Below are positions 10,801-22,259 of a stretch of DNA of 64,000 nucleotides, one piece after another; position 1 is the first letter of the stretch; each line of letters starts with the position of its first letter. The stretch is from assembly GCA_021401465.1 (NCBI GenBank), contig JADDMT010000061.1, positions 118,397 to 182,396 on the forward strand, given 5' to 3'. Position numbers and translations under genes: made by a program. A model generated the notes under the pieces. That model was given only the letters and a program-made list of their open reading frames with translations. It did no database searches and was not told the origin of the DNA. This DNA is from Teratosphaeria epicoccoides (lineage: Eukaryota; Ascomycota; Dothideomycetes; Mycosphaerellales; Teratosphaeriaceae).

Positions 10801-12237
10801 ACTTGTCCTAGTAACATAGCTAATGTTCTATAGACTAAGTTTAATGCTACTTACTCTGCCTGCAATTATCGCTTATGCTAGCGATACCTTGACAACCTTA
10901 GTAGTCAAGCTACATACATCTCTTCTCCGTGTGTTAGTAAGGTATCCCCTACCCGCGAGGTATGCGTGACTTGTACTAACTAAAGCGTAGCTAAGATCTA
11001 CGTTAGTAGATTTAATGAGAGTAGTATCTACTATAACTGTATTAATTATAATGGCAAGCATCAAAAGTGCTAAGAACTTCCTAAGGAAGTGTATAGTATA
11101 GGCCAAGTATTACGAGATACTTGCCTACCTGCTTAGCGCTCTCTCGTGCTTTACTATGACTACTTACTACTTACATAGTAGTGTTTACTTCGACTCTCTG
11201 CTAACAGGCGAAAACGTTTGTCTAGGTCTAAATGTAGACTTAGTCTAGAAGATCTTAAAGGTGCTAACTATTAGGGTTAAGACCTTTACTATAGTACGCA
11301 TATAGTAGAGGTACCCTCTAAGAATGTATACTAACTTCCTTTTACTAGACTCACGTTAGCGTCAAGAATTACCTGACTAGCCGCTAGCGTTAACAACTCG
11401 GGGCCCTTGCTGCGATCGACAATGACTTTAAGACCCGGATGATCTATAAGAAGGTTATCAAGCAATTTACTACTCCTGCTACTAAGGCTACGCTATAGCG
11501 TTGTACCGCGAGGCAGCCTACCTCTAAGCTAGTCTAGAGGCCGAAGCCGTAAGATACTTACTTACTTAAGTCCTTTTGCATGCATATAGCTAACACATTA
11601 TAGCGCCGCTACCTACGCTACCTCGGCGCCTCTGTCTAAGAAGAAGAAGAAGGCTAGGGCTAAGATTAAGGTTAGTAACAAGGAAGCCGAACCTTCTCTA
11701 CTTGCAATCTGCATAGCGTCCGCTAAGACGCTAAAGTACAAGCCTCTAAGCTAGATCTTTGAGGATAAGGAGGATAACGACATCTAGGATACCTTTGATC
11801 CTAACGTAATCCCTGCTCGCTATAGTGTTGCTATACTAGTTACGCATAATAAAGACACTAAGTTTAATGATGTTATTAACACTCATGTCAAGAAGCGCAA
11901 GATAGTGTTAAGGGCCGAGCGTAACAGCCGTAAGCGCGCCCGAATCTCTTCGCCTTCTAATGCTAAGAATGAGGAAGAGGAGGTAGTTATTACGCCTAAG
12001 CGTAGTAGGGCTGTCGCTAGCTCTCTATCTACTATAGGCTCTAAAGACGAGCTCCCCCGCAACCTACTAAAGAAGAAGATACTAGCCTCTCTTTATAGCG
12101 TTGCTACTCCTGCTACTCCTAGTTGCCTTAGGTTGTTTCGTAGTCCCTATGCGGGTAGGTAGTCCCTAGCGGACCGTAACAAGAAAGACTCTTCTACTTT
12201 AGGTTTAGTTAGGAAGCCCTTAACTAGTAGTCGCTAA
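10801..12237 (+). pseudogene. Antisense accessory ORF of Gypsy family C, copy C1
   Basis: A single frame of about 478 codons runs to a TAA at 12235, opposite in strand to gag-pol of the same element and meeting pol tail to tail. The N-terminal 90 residues are Cys-rich: S-A-C-N-x-R-L-C, then C-V-T-C-T-N, then Y-Y-N-C-I-N-x-N-G-K-H-Q-K-C, resembling one or more zinc-binding knuckles. The middle is helical. The C-terminal third is basic and Ser/Lys-rich, with R-A-E-R-N-S-R-K-R-A and L-P-R-N-L-L-K-K-K-I, like a nuclear or nucleic-acid-binding tail. Internal TAG/TAA stops sit at Gln/Trp-type codons. The frame and motifs are shared with copies at 31403-32914, 34646-36114 and 41831-43326, so it was a real gene. 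No start codon is visible. I do not recognise the family. Confidence 0.7.
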
Positions 12238-12439
12238 GTATTAGCTACGAAGCTAATCCGACTATGTCTCTTGTTCTTCTTACGTTTATTCTAGGTGTAC
12301 CTTTAGGTAACAATGATGTATGAGTAGGGCATTTGTTCTCGTTGTTACTTTGCGCGTTATACATTACATACACGTATTAGGAATGCTCCGAAACTCTTAT
12401 CTTCCTACAAATTAACCTTCTTAAGCCCTACTCACGCCT

Positions 12440-15400
12440 CCTCCGCTCTTTAAACTCACGAATGGCTTCTAGAGTGTTCTTGTAGTCTTTAGCTAGAACC
12501 TATTATGTGTACTTAGGTAGGTATCCTTTCTACTTTACTAGATAGTACGTTACACCTTTACGCCGTATACTGTCCCTAATACCCTTGACTTCCTACTCTT
12601 CGTTCTCTTCTACTAATAGCATCAGGTCCGTAAGCTCTTTACCCTTACGCTATACCTATAGTTTAAGTAGAGATATGTAGAAGATGTTATGCACTTAATA
12701 CGATAATAGTAACAATAGCTAGTATGCCTGCGATCCTATCGCGTCACATATCTAGAAGGGTCCGACGAACCTTAGTGTTATCTTCTTACTTAGAAGTTTG
12801 AGCTTAAGATTCTTTGTTAATAGTAATACCTTTATACTAACTACATATTACATCGGCTTAGCATAGGCGTTATTTTGTTTAATCTAGGATTCTATGGCCT
12901 TTTCCTAGTATTCTATTAGCACTAAATGTACCTCGCGTATACGCTACGCTTAATTCGCGGCAGCTAGCAACCTCTCCTTAGAAGACTTGTCCTGAGGCGG
13001 TTCTAGGTGTATTTCCGGATTAAAGCTATAAAGAATCTGAAATAGCAACATACGCATAGTAGCATACATGCTATTATTAACTACAAATTCCGCCATAGGA
13101 ATTACGTTAGCCTAGGCATCCTAGTTCTTAGCGTAGTAGCACTAAAGGTACTACTTAAGAGTCTAGTTCATACGTTTAGTCTAACTATTAGTCTATAGAT
13201 AGAATGCTAGACTTAGGTAGTACTTAACACGCGCCTTAAACATAAATTCTTGCTAGTATTTACTAGTGAAGACAAAAATTTGATCTGATAAAATACTTCG
13301 GGGTATACTAAAGCGCTATATAACTTTGTCGCAAAGTAGTTACGTAAGCTCGCTACTTATGCACTTTTTTGTATATAGGATAAACACATTCATCTTTAAA
13401 TATTAGTCGACTACTATAAGGACAGCATTAACCACATTACGTTTCTACTTTGCTAGTAGCAAATTAGTAATGAAATCTATAGTTAAGTTTTGCTATAGTC
13501 TCTCTAGTAGTAGGAGCGCCTAAGTATTACCATAGGGGCAATAGCGCCGAGATTTGCTAATCTAGCATGTCTAGCAGGATTTAACATAGTTAGAAACATC
13601 CTATTCTAGCATTAGCTACTAGTATTTACGTCCGAGAAGCGCGTTTGTCTTCTCTACGCTAAAATGACCTACAAGTTTATTGTCATAATAAATGTAAAGG
13701 AGCTGCAAACAGAGTACGTAGTTAGCAGGTACGTAGAGCCTATTATTAAAGTACTACAAGTTGCCTAACTTAGTCTAGTACTTCAGACCGCCTATAGTGT
13801 CCTAGAGGGCTATACCCTCATTAATTAACTCTAGTTCTTGCTCTTGTAACTACTGAAGAAGTCTCGAGACTTCTTTTAAGGGTTCTTTAGACATTACATA
13901 CTTACTACATGTAAGCTAGTTAACTACTGCATAGATTGAGCTAGACACGGTTACTACAACTGCTAGATAGAAGAGTTCATCGCTAGCGGAGGCTATGAGG
14001 CTCTATTAGGCCTGTAGTCAACCTACAAGAGGAGCTAACAACAAGTCGCTACCCTATACTACAAGCTTTGTCTGTAGCGTAGGGAGGAGCTATTAGTTAC
14101 CCTGCTCCCTAGTATCGTAGTCTAGTTGTCGCAAAGGACTGTTAGCTAGATTCGTCTTTCTAGAACGATACTAGATAACAAAGTTAAAGCTAGCAAGGAA
14201 AGTCGCCTACCTTGCTTACTAACTACTTAGCTGCTTTACGCCTATGAAGCTACGAAGGTTGTTATAGTCAGTAAGCACCTTAATAGGGTACGCTGCGCCT
14301 TCGGGGTAGTAGTAGTACTTCTTGAAGCCATTAATAATAGCTAAAAGCTCTTAGTCGTAAGTCTTATACTTAAGCTTAGCGTCCTGCATCTTCTATAACT
14401 AGAAGGCAATTAGGTACTACTACGTACTACCTTCGTGCGATTAGAGCTACGATATAATTACGGCTATCATGAATTTCAAAGTATCGGTCTCTATTCGGAT
14501 ATTTGTAGTAGGGTCAAAGTGCTAAAGTATAGGCATAGTTTAAAACGCTAATTTAAGGTTAGAGAAAGCCTTGCTCTAAGCCTCCTCCTAAGGCACTATC
14601 CCTAGCTTCTTGCCTCGAATTACGCCCTTTGCAAGGGCTGTAAGCGGAGCCACGATCTTCGAATAAGACTATATGAATCTATAGTAGAAGTTAGTAAATC
14701 CTAGAAATACCTATACTTCTTAGAGGGTAGTTAGCCGCAGCTACTCTGTAATTGCGGACACCTTTTAGTCATCTATAATGACGCCTTCTATAGAGACGAT
14801 ATATCTAAGGAACTTAATCCTATCCGTGAGGAATAAGCACTTCTTTAGGTTCGCATACAGAGCAAACTTGCGGAGCTATTCGAGCACATCTTTAGATGCT
14901 AAATATGCTCCTCCTTCGAGCTAGAGTAGACTAGTATATCATCTAAGTATACTACGTAGCAGGTATTAACGAGGCTAGCTAGGGCCCGATTAATATACGC
15001 TTAGAAAGTTGCTAGTACATTAGTTAATCTAAATAGTATTACTATATACTCGAAGTGTCTATACTATGTTTAGAGCATAGTCTTCTACTTGTTACCCTTT
15101 CGGATTAGTATCTAGTAGTAGGCATCCTTTAAGTCGATAGACAAGAAGATAGCGGCGCGACTAAGGTGGTTAAGCGTCTCGCTAATAAGTAGTATAGGGT
15201 AGCGGCTCTTCTAAGCTACTACGTTAAGGCCCCTATAGTTAACATATAGGCAGAGCATGTTATCCTTCTTTAGGACAAACATTACTAGCGCTCTAGCCTC
15301 GCTGTCGCTTCGTCGGATCCACGCGTTCTTTTGCGCCTTGTAGAGATAGTCCTAAAGTGTTTTAAGCTAGGATTCTGACATAGGATACAGAGGTCGATAT

Positions 15401-16085
15401 AGAGGATTGTAACCTTCCTTAAGGTTAATCGCATGCTCCGCGTCTAGGGCCTAGGCATAGGCCGCAGCCTCTGCGTCAAAAATATTAGCGTATTCCTCTA
15501 ACTCTAGTAGAAGGGTAATGTCTTCCTTAACATTCTATATGTAGACCGTATACACATATTAGACCTTCTTTATGTCCTTGTAGAAGCTATGTACGTCGCG
15601 TATCCTTACTATAGAACTTTGCCTTTAGAGCTATAGAACTAATTATTAGTAGCTCTATTAATAATGACTCCCTGCTTGTAGCCCTAAGGGCGGCCTAGTA
15701 GGAGCTCCTTATTAGGAACGTCTTTAGCATAGAAGACTTTGTTAGTCTCGCGCTCTTCTCTAAAAGAGTCTGCAAGTTAGAGGCGCATGTTATACGCGCC
15801 TTAAGCCGCTATGCCTTCGCCCTAAAAGGACTTCATAGTAGGTAGTAGGGCTCCTAGGATCGGCTTTAAACTGAGCCGTATAATTACCCGCTAGGGTATC
15901 ACGTTAACTTCCGCAAGGTTGTCTAACATATAGTCTACTAGCTTAAGCAAGCTATCTACTTAGACTATACTAGATAGGCGCTAGGTAGGCTACAAGTCTA
16001 CACTATTAGTAACAGATAGCTTAGACACCTATAGTAGCTATTCGGCTTGCTTAGGCTTGTCCTTCTTTTGCCTCCCCTCTAGCAA
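12440..16085 (-). pseudogene. Pol of Gypsy C1 (PR-RT-RH-IN-chromodomain)
   Basis: On the minus strand: a protease/linker region below about 16000, RT with active site Y-L-D-D-I-L-V-Y-S at about 14952-14930, RNase H at about 14550-14230, integrase at about 13790-13000, and a C-terminal chromodomain at about 12575-12455 reading Y-L-V-K-x-K-G-Y with Trp mutated to TAG. The RT and integrase portions align with C2 (28903-31215) and C4 (51646-54960), which supports the frame despite many stops and several indels. The chromodomain ends about 200 bases from the tail of the antisense ORF, so the two genes converge. Not functional. Confidence 0.85.
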
Positions 16086-17336
16086 GGTTTTAGACACCTT
16101 GCTTACCTTCTTCCTATTACTTCGTTTAGGATAGCGAGACACCTAGTAGTCCTTTGCTCTATAGATGTAGCAGCTTCCTAGAGGCTTCTTACCTCTGTCC
16201 TTAGGCTTAGAAGGTTTGATCTTCTAGATCGAGCTACTACGTTAGATGTAACCCTTAGGGCGCTTGTAATAGCGGCTCTTTAGTAGGTCTTCAGGGCTCG
16301 AACTCTTATTATCCTTGCTGCCTAATCTTCTATTTTGCTTTAAGGTAATCTCTATACGTGTTATAAGGGATACGAGGTCTTGCCAAGTTGTCAGAAGTTC
16401 ATGAAAAGTCATGATTATGTTCTGAAGATTGTTATCAAGCTTAACGAGTAGGTACTACACGCGTTACGTCTTAGTATAGGGTAGCATTTGTCCCTTAAGT
16501 GTAGCGAGATAGGCAGCAAAGCTAGAGGTAGTTTGCCCCTTCCCCTACTTGGCCTTCTTATACTTAATAGACATAGTAAGGGCGTAGTTCTATAGATCCT
16601 CGACCTAGTCGACATAGAACTAGCGAAAGTCCGCCTACATATACATTCTGTAATAGACCTACATAAGGTCATACTACTCTTGCTAATTATTACGAGGTTC
16701 CTTATCCTCTTCGAGCTACATGACACTAAAGGCGACCTGTTTGCCCTCTATAGCATATCTGCGTAGGTTAAGCACAAAAACTACCTTACATACCTGTAAG
16801 AAAGTTCGAGCCTCTTTCAAGGTATCTCCCTTAAATGGCTTTAGGATACATGCGTTACAACTGCCTCCTAGTTAGCCTACTATGGCCCTAAATTTAGGCA
16901 CTATATTCGTAGGCACACGTAGAGAGTCTACATTTGCTAGTATAGTATCTTCATGGGTTCCTAGCGTAAAATCTTGCTAGATTTCTTCGTCTGCTAGTTC
17001 ATTAGTACTAGTTATAGCGACATCTTTGTCGTCCTTGCTATTGTCGCTACTAGAAGGAGTGTAGCTTTAGCTCTAGTTTACAATGTAGTTTGTAACCTAG
17101 TCGACAATCATGGCTAAAAGGGCCGGGTTAATAGTCAGGGTTAGATGCGGTCCCTATATAAGTAATCTATTACCTTGTCTGCCGCGTAATTAACCTCTAG
17201 CAGAACCGTTATTTAATGTAGTGTCACTTATAGCGGGTACTCCTGCGGGCTAGTTACTTAGTCTAGCTTTGCTATTACAGGCGCCTTAGAGAGCGCTTGC
17301 TACGCGTTAGTTATAAGTTCGTAGTACTCTAGACAT
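16085..17336 (-). pseudogene. Gag of Gypsy C1
   Basis: ATG at 17336 (minus) lies only 38 bases after the priming site and opens a frame of about 400 codons with scattered TAG and TAA. Residues 1-110 are Ser/Asn/Asp-rich and acidic. A capsid-like helical part follows, with the conserved stretch V-P-K-F-R-A-I-V-G and later Y-A-I-E-G-K-Q-V-A-F-S-V-M. Near the C-terminus a degraded zinc knuckle (C-Y-I-Y-R-A-K-D-Y-Q) has lost its second Cys and its His, both by C/G to T/A changes. The next 40 residues are Lys/Arg-rich. C2 and C4 carry the same gag. The short leader matches Tf1/sushi-type chromoviruses. Confidence 0.8.
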
Positions 17337-17373
17337 ATTATAGTATTCTCTGCTAGACTGCAAAGTAGGGAGG

Positions 17374-17382
17374 AGAAAGCAG
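17374..17382 (-). other. Self-priming site (PBS) of C1
   Basis: On the minus strand the 9-mer CTGCTTTCT lies 3 bases after the 5' LTR end. Its reverse complement AGAAAGCAG occurs in the LTR at 17471-17479 (minus strand), 30 bases after a TATA box, where a transcript could start. Tf1-type elements prime reverse transcription this way with their own RNA 5' end. C4 has the same pair. Confidence 0.6.
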
Positions 17383-17385
17383 AAC

Positions 17386-17776
17386 TAATATAGATGTATA
17401 TACTATATAATATGAAAATATCTCGTAGTATGACAGAGTAATCCGACCTTTTAATAGGTACAAGACAGCGCTGCTTTCTGCTTATTATAGAGGTAGCGCT
17501 AAAGGTGCTTATAACCCCTAACGCCCCTTAATTAGGGAAAGCATGTCCAAGCCTAACCCCGTAGGGGTACTATGGGGTCAGGAAGCCCCCGTAGGGGTAC
17601 CGCAGGGTTAGCGAGCATAGGGGCGTCCTACGTCAGGCATTAATCCTACTTGGATAACATATAAGCTAACGTATGTACGAAGGACCCCCTCGCTATGTAT
17701 AGTAGGGTCACTACATGCTAAGGGCAGGCATCGGAACCCATGCGGCTCTAATGGCCCTATAGTATTAACCGTATTA
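17386..17776 (-). repeat. 5' LTR of C1 (391 bp)
   Basis: Bounded by comparison with LTRs at 33705-34094 (390 bp), 40679-41078 (400 bp) and 56246-56631 (386 bp). The ends read TA...TA, which would be TG...CA before C to T mutation. It contains a minus-strand TATA box at 17509-17514 and the presumed transcript start near 17479. There are two short G/C-rich direct repeats with GTAGGGGTAC. Confidence 0.8.
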
Positions 17777-17948
17777 CCTTATGGCTTAATTGCGCTTAAC
17801 TTATGTTATCAAGTTACTAATTAGAATTTAACCTTTGTTCCCTTTAGATTACATTGTTCCTGTTTACTATAGCCTCTCTAAAGAAGACTTGTCCCTATGA
17901 CTTAACTATCCCTTTTTAGGCTTAGTTAATTACGAGGACGATAACATA
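17777..17948. other. Unassigned 172 bp between C1 LTR and C fragment
   Basis: No frame, repeat or match to other parts of the window was seen. It may be an old target sequence of the C1 insertion. Confidence 0.4.
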
Positions 17949-18362
17949 ATGTAATATGTAGTCGGCATAAAGGTGTTACTATTAACGAAGAATTTTAAGC
18001 TTAAACTTCCTAGTAGGAAGATGACGCTAAGATTTATCGGAGCCTTCTAGATATAAGACGTAATAGGAACGCAGGCATACTAGCTATCATTACTATCATC
18101 ATATTAGTTACATGACGTCTTCTGCATATCTCTGCTTAAACTATAGGTATAACGTAAGGGCAAAGAGCCTACAGACCTAATGCTAGTAGCACAAGAGAAC
18201 AAAGAATAGGAAGTTAAGGGTATTAAGGACAGTATGTAGCGTAAAGGTATAACGTACTATCTAGTAAAGTAGAAAGGATATCTACCTAAGTATACATAGT
18301 AGGTTCTAGCGGAAGACTGCAAAAATACTCTAGACGCTATTCGCGAGTTAGCGTACTTACAG
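17949..18362 (+). pseudogene. Orphan pol C-terminus of a family C element (chromodomain)
   Basis: About 137 codons align with the end of C2 pol (30790-31200): the post-integrase stretch followed by a chromodomain reading G-I-T-Y-Y-L-V-K-x-K-G-Y, with two consecutive Trp codons as TAG downstream. The alignment stops abruptly at about 18362, where a different part of the element (mid-gag) begins. The antisense ORF and 3' LTR that should follow are absent. This is therefore a remnant of a separate C copy joined to C2 by deletion or recombination, not the 5' end of C2. Confidence 0.75.
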
Positions 18363-19290
18363 GCGTAATACCTCTACATGTACCTGCAAACATAGTCCCT
18401 AAATTTAGACCTATAGCTAGCTATTTAGGAGGTAGTTATAACACACGTAACCTAAAGCTGTTTAAGGGCGATTCCTTAAAGGAGGCCTAGACTTTCTTAT
18501 AGGCATGTAAGGCAGCTGTTATGCTTAACCTACGTAGGTACGCTATAGAGGGCAAACAGGTTGCCTTTAGTATAATGTAGCTTAAAGAGGACAAAGAGCC
18601 TTATAACAACTAGCATAAGTAGCATGACCTTATGCAGGTCTATAACAGAACGTATATGTAGGTAGATTTCCGCTAGTCCTCTGTCGACTAAGTTAAAGAC
18701 CTTAAGAATAGGGCCCTTATAGTTTCTGTAGACTATAAGAAGGCAAAGTAAAGCTAGGGACAAACAACCTCAAGTTTTGCTACTTATCTTGCTACTCTTG
18801 AAGGGCAAATGCTACTATACACGGAGCTATAGTACGTGCGGTACCTAGTTATTAGGCTTAATAAAAACCTTCGGAATACAATCATGACTTTCTATAACCT
18901 TCTAACTACTTAGTAAGACCTTATATCCCTTGTAACATGCATAGAAATTACCCTTAAGCAAAATAAAAAGACAGCTAGTAGCAAGCCTAGTAAGCATGCT
19001 AGCTCTAGAAACCTATATAAGGTCCGCTACTACAGGCGCCCTAAAGGTCTAGGCTAACACTATAGTCTAGGTTAGAAGGACAAGCTCTCTAAGCCTAGGG
19101 ACAATGTAGGTTAAAGGCCTCTCTATACCTACTACATCTGTAGTATAAAGGACTACTAGGCAAATTACTATTCTAAACGGAAGGATGTAAAGAAGGTAAA
19201 CAAGGTCTCTAAAACCTCCCTAGAGGGAAGGCAAAAGAGAGGCAAGCCTAAGAAGGCTAAATAAGTACCGTAGGTATCTTAGTTGCCTGT
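18363..19290 (+). pseudogene. Gag of C2, N-terminus missing
   Basis: Starts inside gag at the conserved V-P-A-N-I-V-P-K-F stretch. Continues through the capsid-like part (E-G-K-Q-V-A-F-S-I-M at about 18548-18578; S-F-A-T-Y-L-A-T-L-E-G-Q-M-L near 18773-18815) to a degraded zinc knuckle near 19130-19170 (Y-I-C-S-I-K-D-Y), where the His and last Cys are lost, and a Lys/Arg-rich tail near 19190-19260. Compared with C1 gag it lacks roughly the first 130 residues. Many TAG stops. Pol follows in the same direction. Confidence 0.75.
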
Positions 19291-20551
19291 TACTAACGGA
19301 GTAGACTTATAGTCTACCTAGCGCCTATCTAGCGTAGTCCGGGTTAATAGCTTGTATAAGCAAGTAGACTATATGTTAGACAAGCTTGTAGAAGCTAACG
19401 TAATACCCTCTTATGTGGCTTAGGTTAAAGCTAATCCTAGGAGCTCTGCTACCTACTATAAAGTCCTTCTAGGGCAATAGCGTAGTAGCTTAAGGCACGT
19501 ATAACATACGCCTCTAACTTGCAGACTCTTCAAGAGAAGAGCGCAAAGCTAAGAAAGTCTTCTATGCTAAAGACATTCTAGACAAGGAACCCCTACTAGG
19601 CCGGCCTTAGCGCTATAAGCAAGGAGTTATTATTAATAGAGCTACAGACTATTAGTTCTATGGCTCTAAGGGCAAAGTACCTATAGTAAAGATACAGGAT
19701 GTACATGGCTTCTATAAGGACATAAAGAAGGTCTAATATGTGTATGCGGTCTACATACGTAGCATCTAAGAAGACGCTACCCTCCTGCCTAAACTAGAAG
19801 GATACGCTAATGTTTTTAACATAAAGGCTATAGCCTATATCCGGCCCTAGACGCAGAGCATGCAATTAACAGGAAGAGTATAATCCTCCGTATCGACCTC
19901 TATATCCTTTGTCATAATCTTAGCTTAAAGAACATCGAGACTACTTCTATAAGGCGTAAAAGAACGCGTAGATCTAACGAAGTAATAGCAAGGTAGGAGG
20001 GCTAGTAATTTTTGTCCTAAAGAAGGACAATATAATCTACCTATAGGTACATTATAGGGGCCTTAAGGTAGTAACTTAGAAGAGCTACTACCCCTTACTA
20101 CATATTAGCGGAACGCTTAACTAGCTCGGTTACGCTGTAATCGTCATGTCTATCGGATAAAAGGACGCCTACTACCGAATTCCTATTCAAAAGGGCGACA
20201 AGTAGAAGACTACGTTCTAAACATAGTATAGACACTTTAGGTATACAGTAATGCTATTTAGCTTAACTAACTTACTAGCTACCTTTTAGGCGTATGTTAA
20301 CTAGGCCCTAGCTAGCCTTGTTAATACCTACTACGTAGTATATTTAGACGATATACTAGTCTACTCTAACTTAAAGGAGAAGCATATTCGGTACCTCTAG
20401 ATAGTGCTTAAAAGGCTCCGCAAGTCCGCTCTATATGTAAACCTTAAGTGCTTATCCTTAACAGACACGATTAAATTTCTAGAATATAGTGTCTCTATAG
20501 AATAGGATATTATAGATAACTAAAGGGTGTCTGTAATTGCAGAGTACCTAA
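19291..20551 (+). pseudogene. Pol of C2, first part (PR and RT)
   Basis: Linker and protease region to about 19850, then RT: V-I-F-V-L-K-K-D-N near 20007, K-D-A-Y-Y-R-I-P-I near 20160, and the active site Y-L-D-D-I-L-V-Y-S at about 20339-20365, intact. The coding sequence runs into Copia D at 20552 and resumes at 28903. Uninterrupted C1 and C4 sequence across this point shows that nothing beyond the target duplication was gained or lost on insertion. Confidence 0.8.
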
Positions 20552-20807
20552 TGTTAAATTAGGTAGTCACATGCTAGTAGGAGAAAGGATCCGCCTAGGC
20601 TATAAGGAGCCTCAGGTAGTACCTAAGTCATGCGTGGCCTTAGGCAGCGACTAAGACTAGTCAGGTAACCCTACAATCTTAGCAGAGGTGAAGATTCTTC
20701 TTACCTCTAACTAGGACAAGATGTAATACATAAAATATAATACTAGTACCTAGTTAGTACCTCTTTAGTTGCTCCTTCTAAGCGTAATTTAACCGTTCGT
20801 TTTAACA
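20552..20807 (+). repeat. 5' LTR of Copia D
   Basis: 256 bp, aligned end to end with 28647-28902. Differences are mostly C/T and G/A, plus a small changed block just after the first eight bases. The ends TG...CA are intact. Five bases left of it read CCTAA, and right of the 3' LTR GCTAA. Confidence 0.93.
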
Positions 20808-20827
20808 GGTTATAAGCCTAGGTTCTG
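20808..20827 (+). other. Primer-binding site of Copia D (half-tRNA iMet type)
   Basis: GGTTATAAGCCTAGG directly abuts the LTR. Allowing two RIP changes it matches the complement of the initiator-tRNA(Met) anticodon arm (GGTTATGAGCCCAG), which Copia-type elements use as an internal tRNA primer. Copia E has the identical mutated site. Confidence 0.7.
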
Positions 20828-21059
20828 CCTATAGCTAGAAGAGCCAAGCTAGACTAGAAGGGTATACTTAATCTACTAACTAATTAAGGGCAGACTAGAG
20901 GCTACTACCGCACTATATTAGGAGACTAGAGCATAGCTCTAAAGATACAGATAAGTCGTGAAAGTGCCTAGTAGCTATTAGCTAAGAATAGAATTAGTAG
21001 TAACCTCTAGAGAGAGAAACTACATACCTACATTATCTACAAAATTACACTCTCTAACG

Positions 21060-22250
21060 ACCTACTAGCTACACCGAAAATGAAGTCCCAAACGAACCTG
21101 AAGAGACAACTAGTTAATACACTGACTTGGTTAAACTACCGCTACTAGTTTCCTACCTTAAGAAGATTCCTGATTATAAAGGATGTCGCATAGATCATTA
21201 ACCTAAGCCTCCTACTAACTAAGAACTCTAAGGTAGGCTTATAGGTAGTTATTAGTAATCCTCCGGATCTATACCTATATCTAGCTAAGGGGGTAGCTAG
21301 ACTAAGTGCAAAAGAGAAGGCCACTAAAACGACTAGAAGTGAATTAGCGACTAGGCGCTATTAGAGGACTAGTTAGGTTCTACTAGACAAAACTTACCTA
21401 GAGTATATCAAGGCAGACGCTAGTGTCTAGTACTACATCGATTAATGTATCTCTGAAGATGATAGGAGATACATACTACCCTGTACCTTAGTAGTAAAAG
21501 CCTAGGAACAACTACACTCTAAATACATGAAGAAACTTTAGTACTATGCAAGAGATTCTTAGGAGAGATACTACACCTTGTTAATAGATGATAGCATGTT
21601 AGTCTAAGAGGGGTAGACTAAGTTACGACTAATGGCCGACAAGATTCTTAATGTTAAACCTAATTTGGCTAAGATGTATACTAATGAGGAAGTAATCTAA
21701 CGACTACTTTTAGTTTTGCCTGAAAGTTTCAACCCTGCCTAACTAGTAATTGACTTAACCTACAAGACTAATCCTAATGAAATCATAGAGATCCTACTAG
21801 AAGAAGAAGCGCATCATAATAGCACCGAATTAGTACTTGCCGCCTAATAAGGCTAAGGTAGAAACTACCTTTTTTGTAACAAGTTAGGGCATTTCATCAG
21901 GGATTACCTGTCACTAGACGTAGCTAGGAGAGTAGTAAACAATAGGCTAGCTAGGAAGCCGAGGAGAACTAGTCCGCCTTAGCGTTACACAAGCCCTAAG
22001 AAGAAGGTTTGCAGGCTAGAGAAGAAACTACAGGAGCTGAAGCTTACTAGTAGAAAGCACTAGTCAAGAGGAAAATCAGACAGAGAACTGAAAAAGTTGA
22101 AGCTAACTATAGGAAAGAAGAATCCTAGTTGTAAAGGGAAGGCCTACTTAGCTTATACTAAAGACTCCTTATTATGCTTAAGCGACGACAACACTACTAG
22201 GTCTGTATCCTAGTTAGACGACAGGGATGAAGAATACGATGAAGTGGCGG
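21060..22250 (+). pseudogene. Gag region of Copia D
   Basis: Mostly readable frames encode a helical Copia Gag: stretches such as M-K-K-L, A-R-D-S, then L-P-E-S-F-N-P-A and I-E-I-L-L-E-E-E-A near 21715-21815. A zinc knuckle follows at 21866-21907 with Y in place of the first and last Cys (Y-L-F-C-N-K-L-G-H-F-I-R-D-Y); both are G to A changes of TGC/TGT. The C-terminal part is Lys/Arg-rich and repeats a K-K-L-x-E-L-K-L-T type motif. Frame shifts are present; the start is not defined. Confidence 0.7.
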
Positions 22251-22259
22251 AATCGGCAG

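Larger units (their letters stand above)
10172..17776 (-). mobile_element. Ty3/Gypsy chromovirus family C, copy C1 (3' LTR lost)
   Basis: Read on the minus strand: 5' LTR (17776-17386), self-priming site (17382-17374), gag (from 17336), pol with chromodomain (ending near 12440), then an ORF in the opposite direction (10801-12237) and its TATA-bearing upstream region. The 3' LTR and polypurine tract seen in C2 and C4 are missing because element B abuts at about 10172. The other C copies in this window align along its whole length. Confidence 0.88.

Noticed and set aside
10172..17776. Reading family C with the plus-strand ORF as gag and pol as inverted
   Set aside because: The minus-strand frame from 17336 is a proper gag beside the LTR. 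The priming site lies at 17374-17382, and the polypurine tract of the sister copies lies next to the opposite LTR, so gag-pol defines the element direction.
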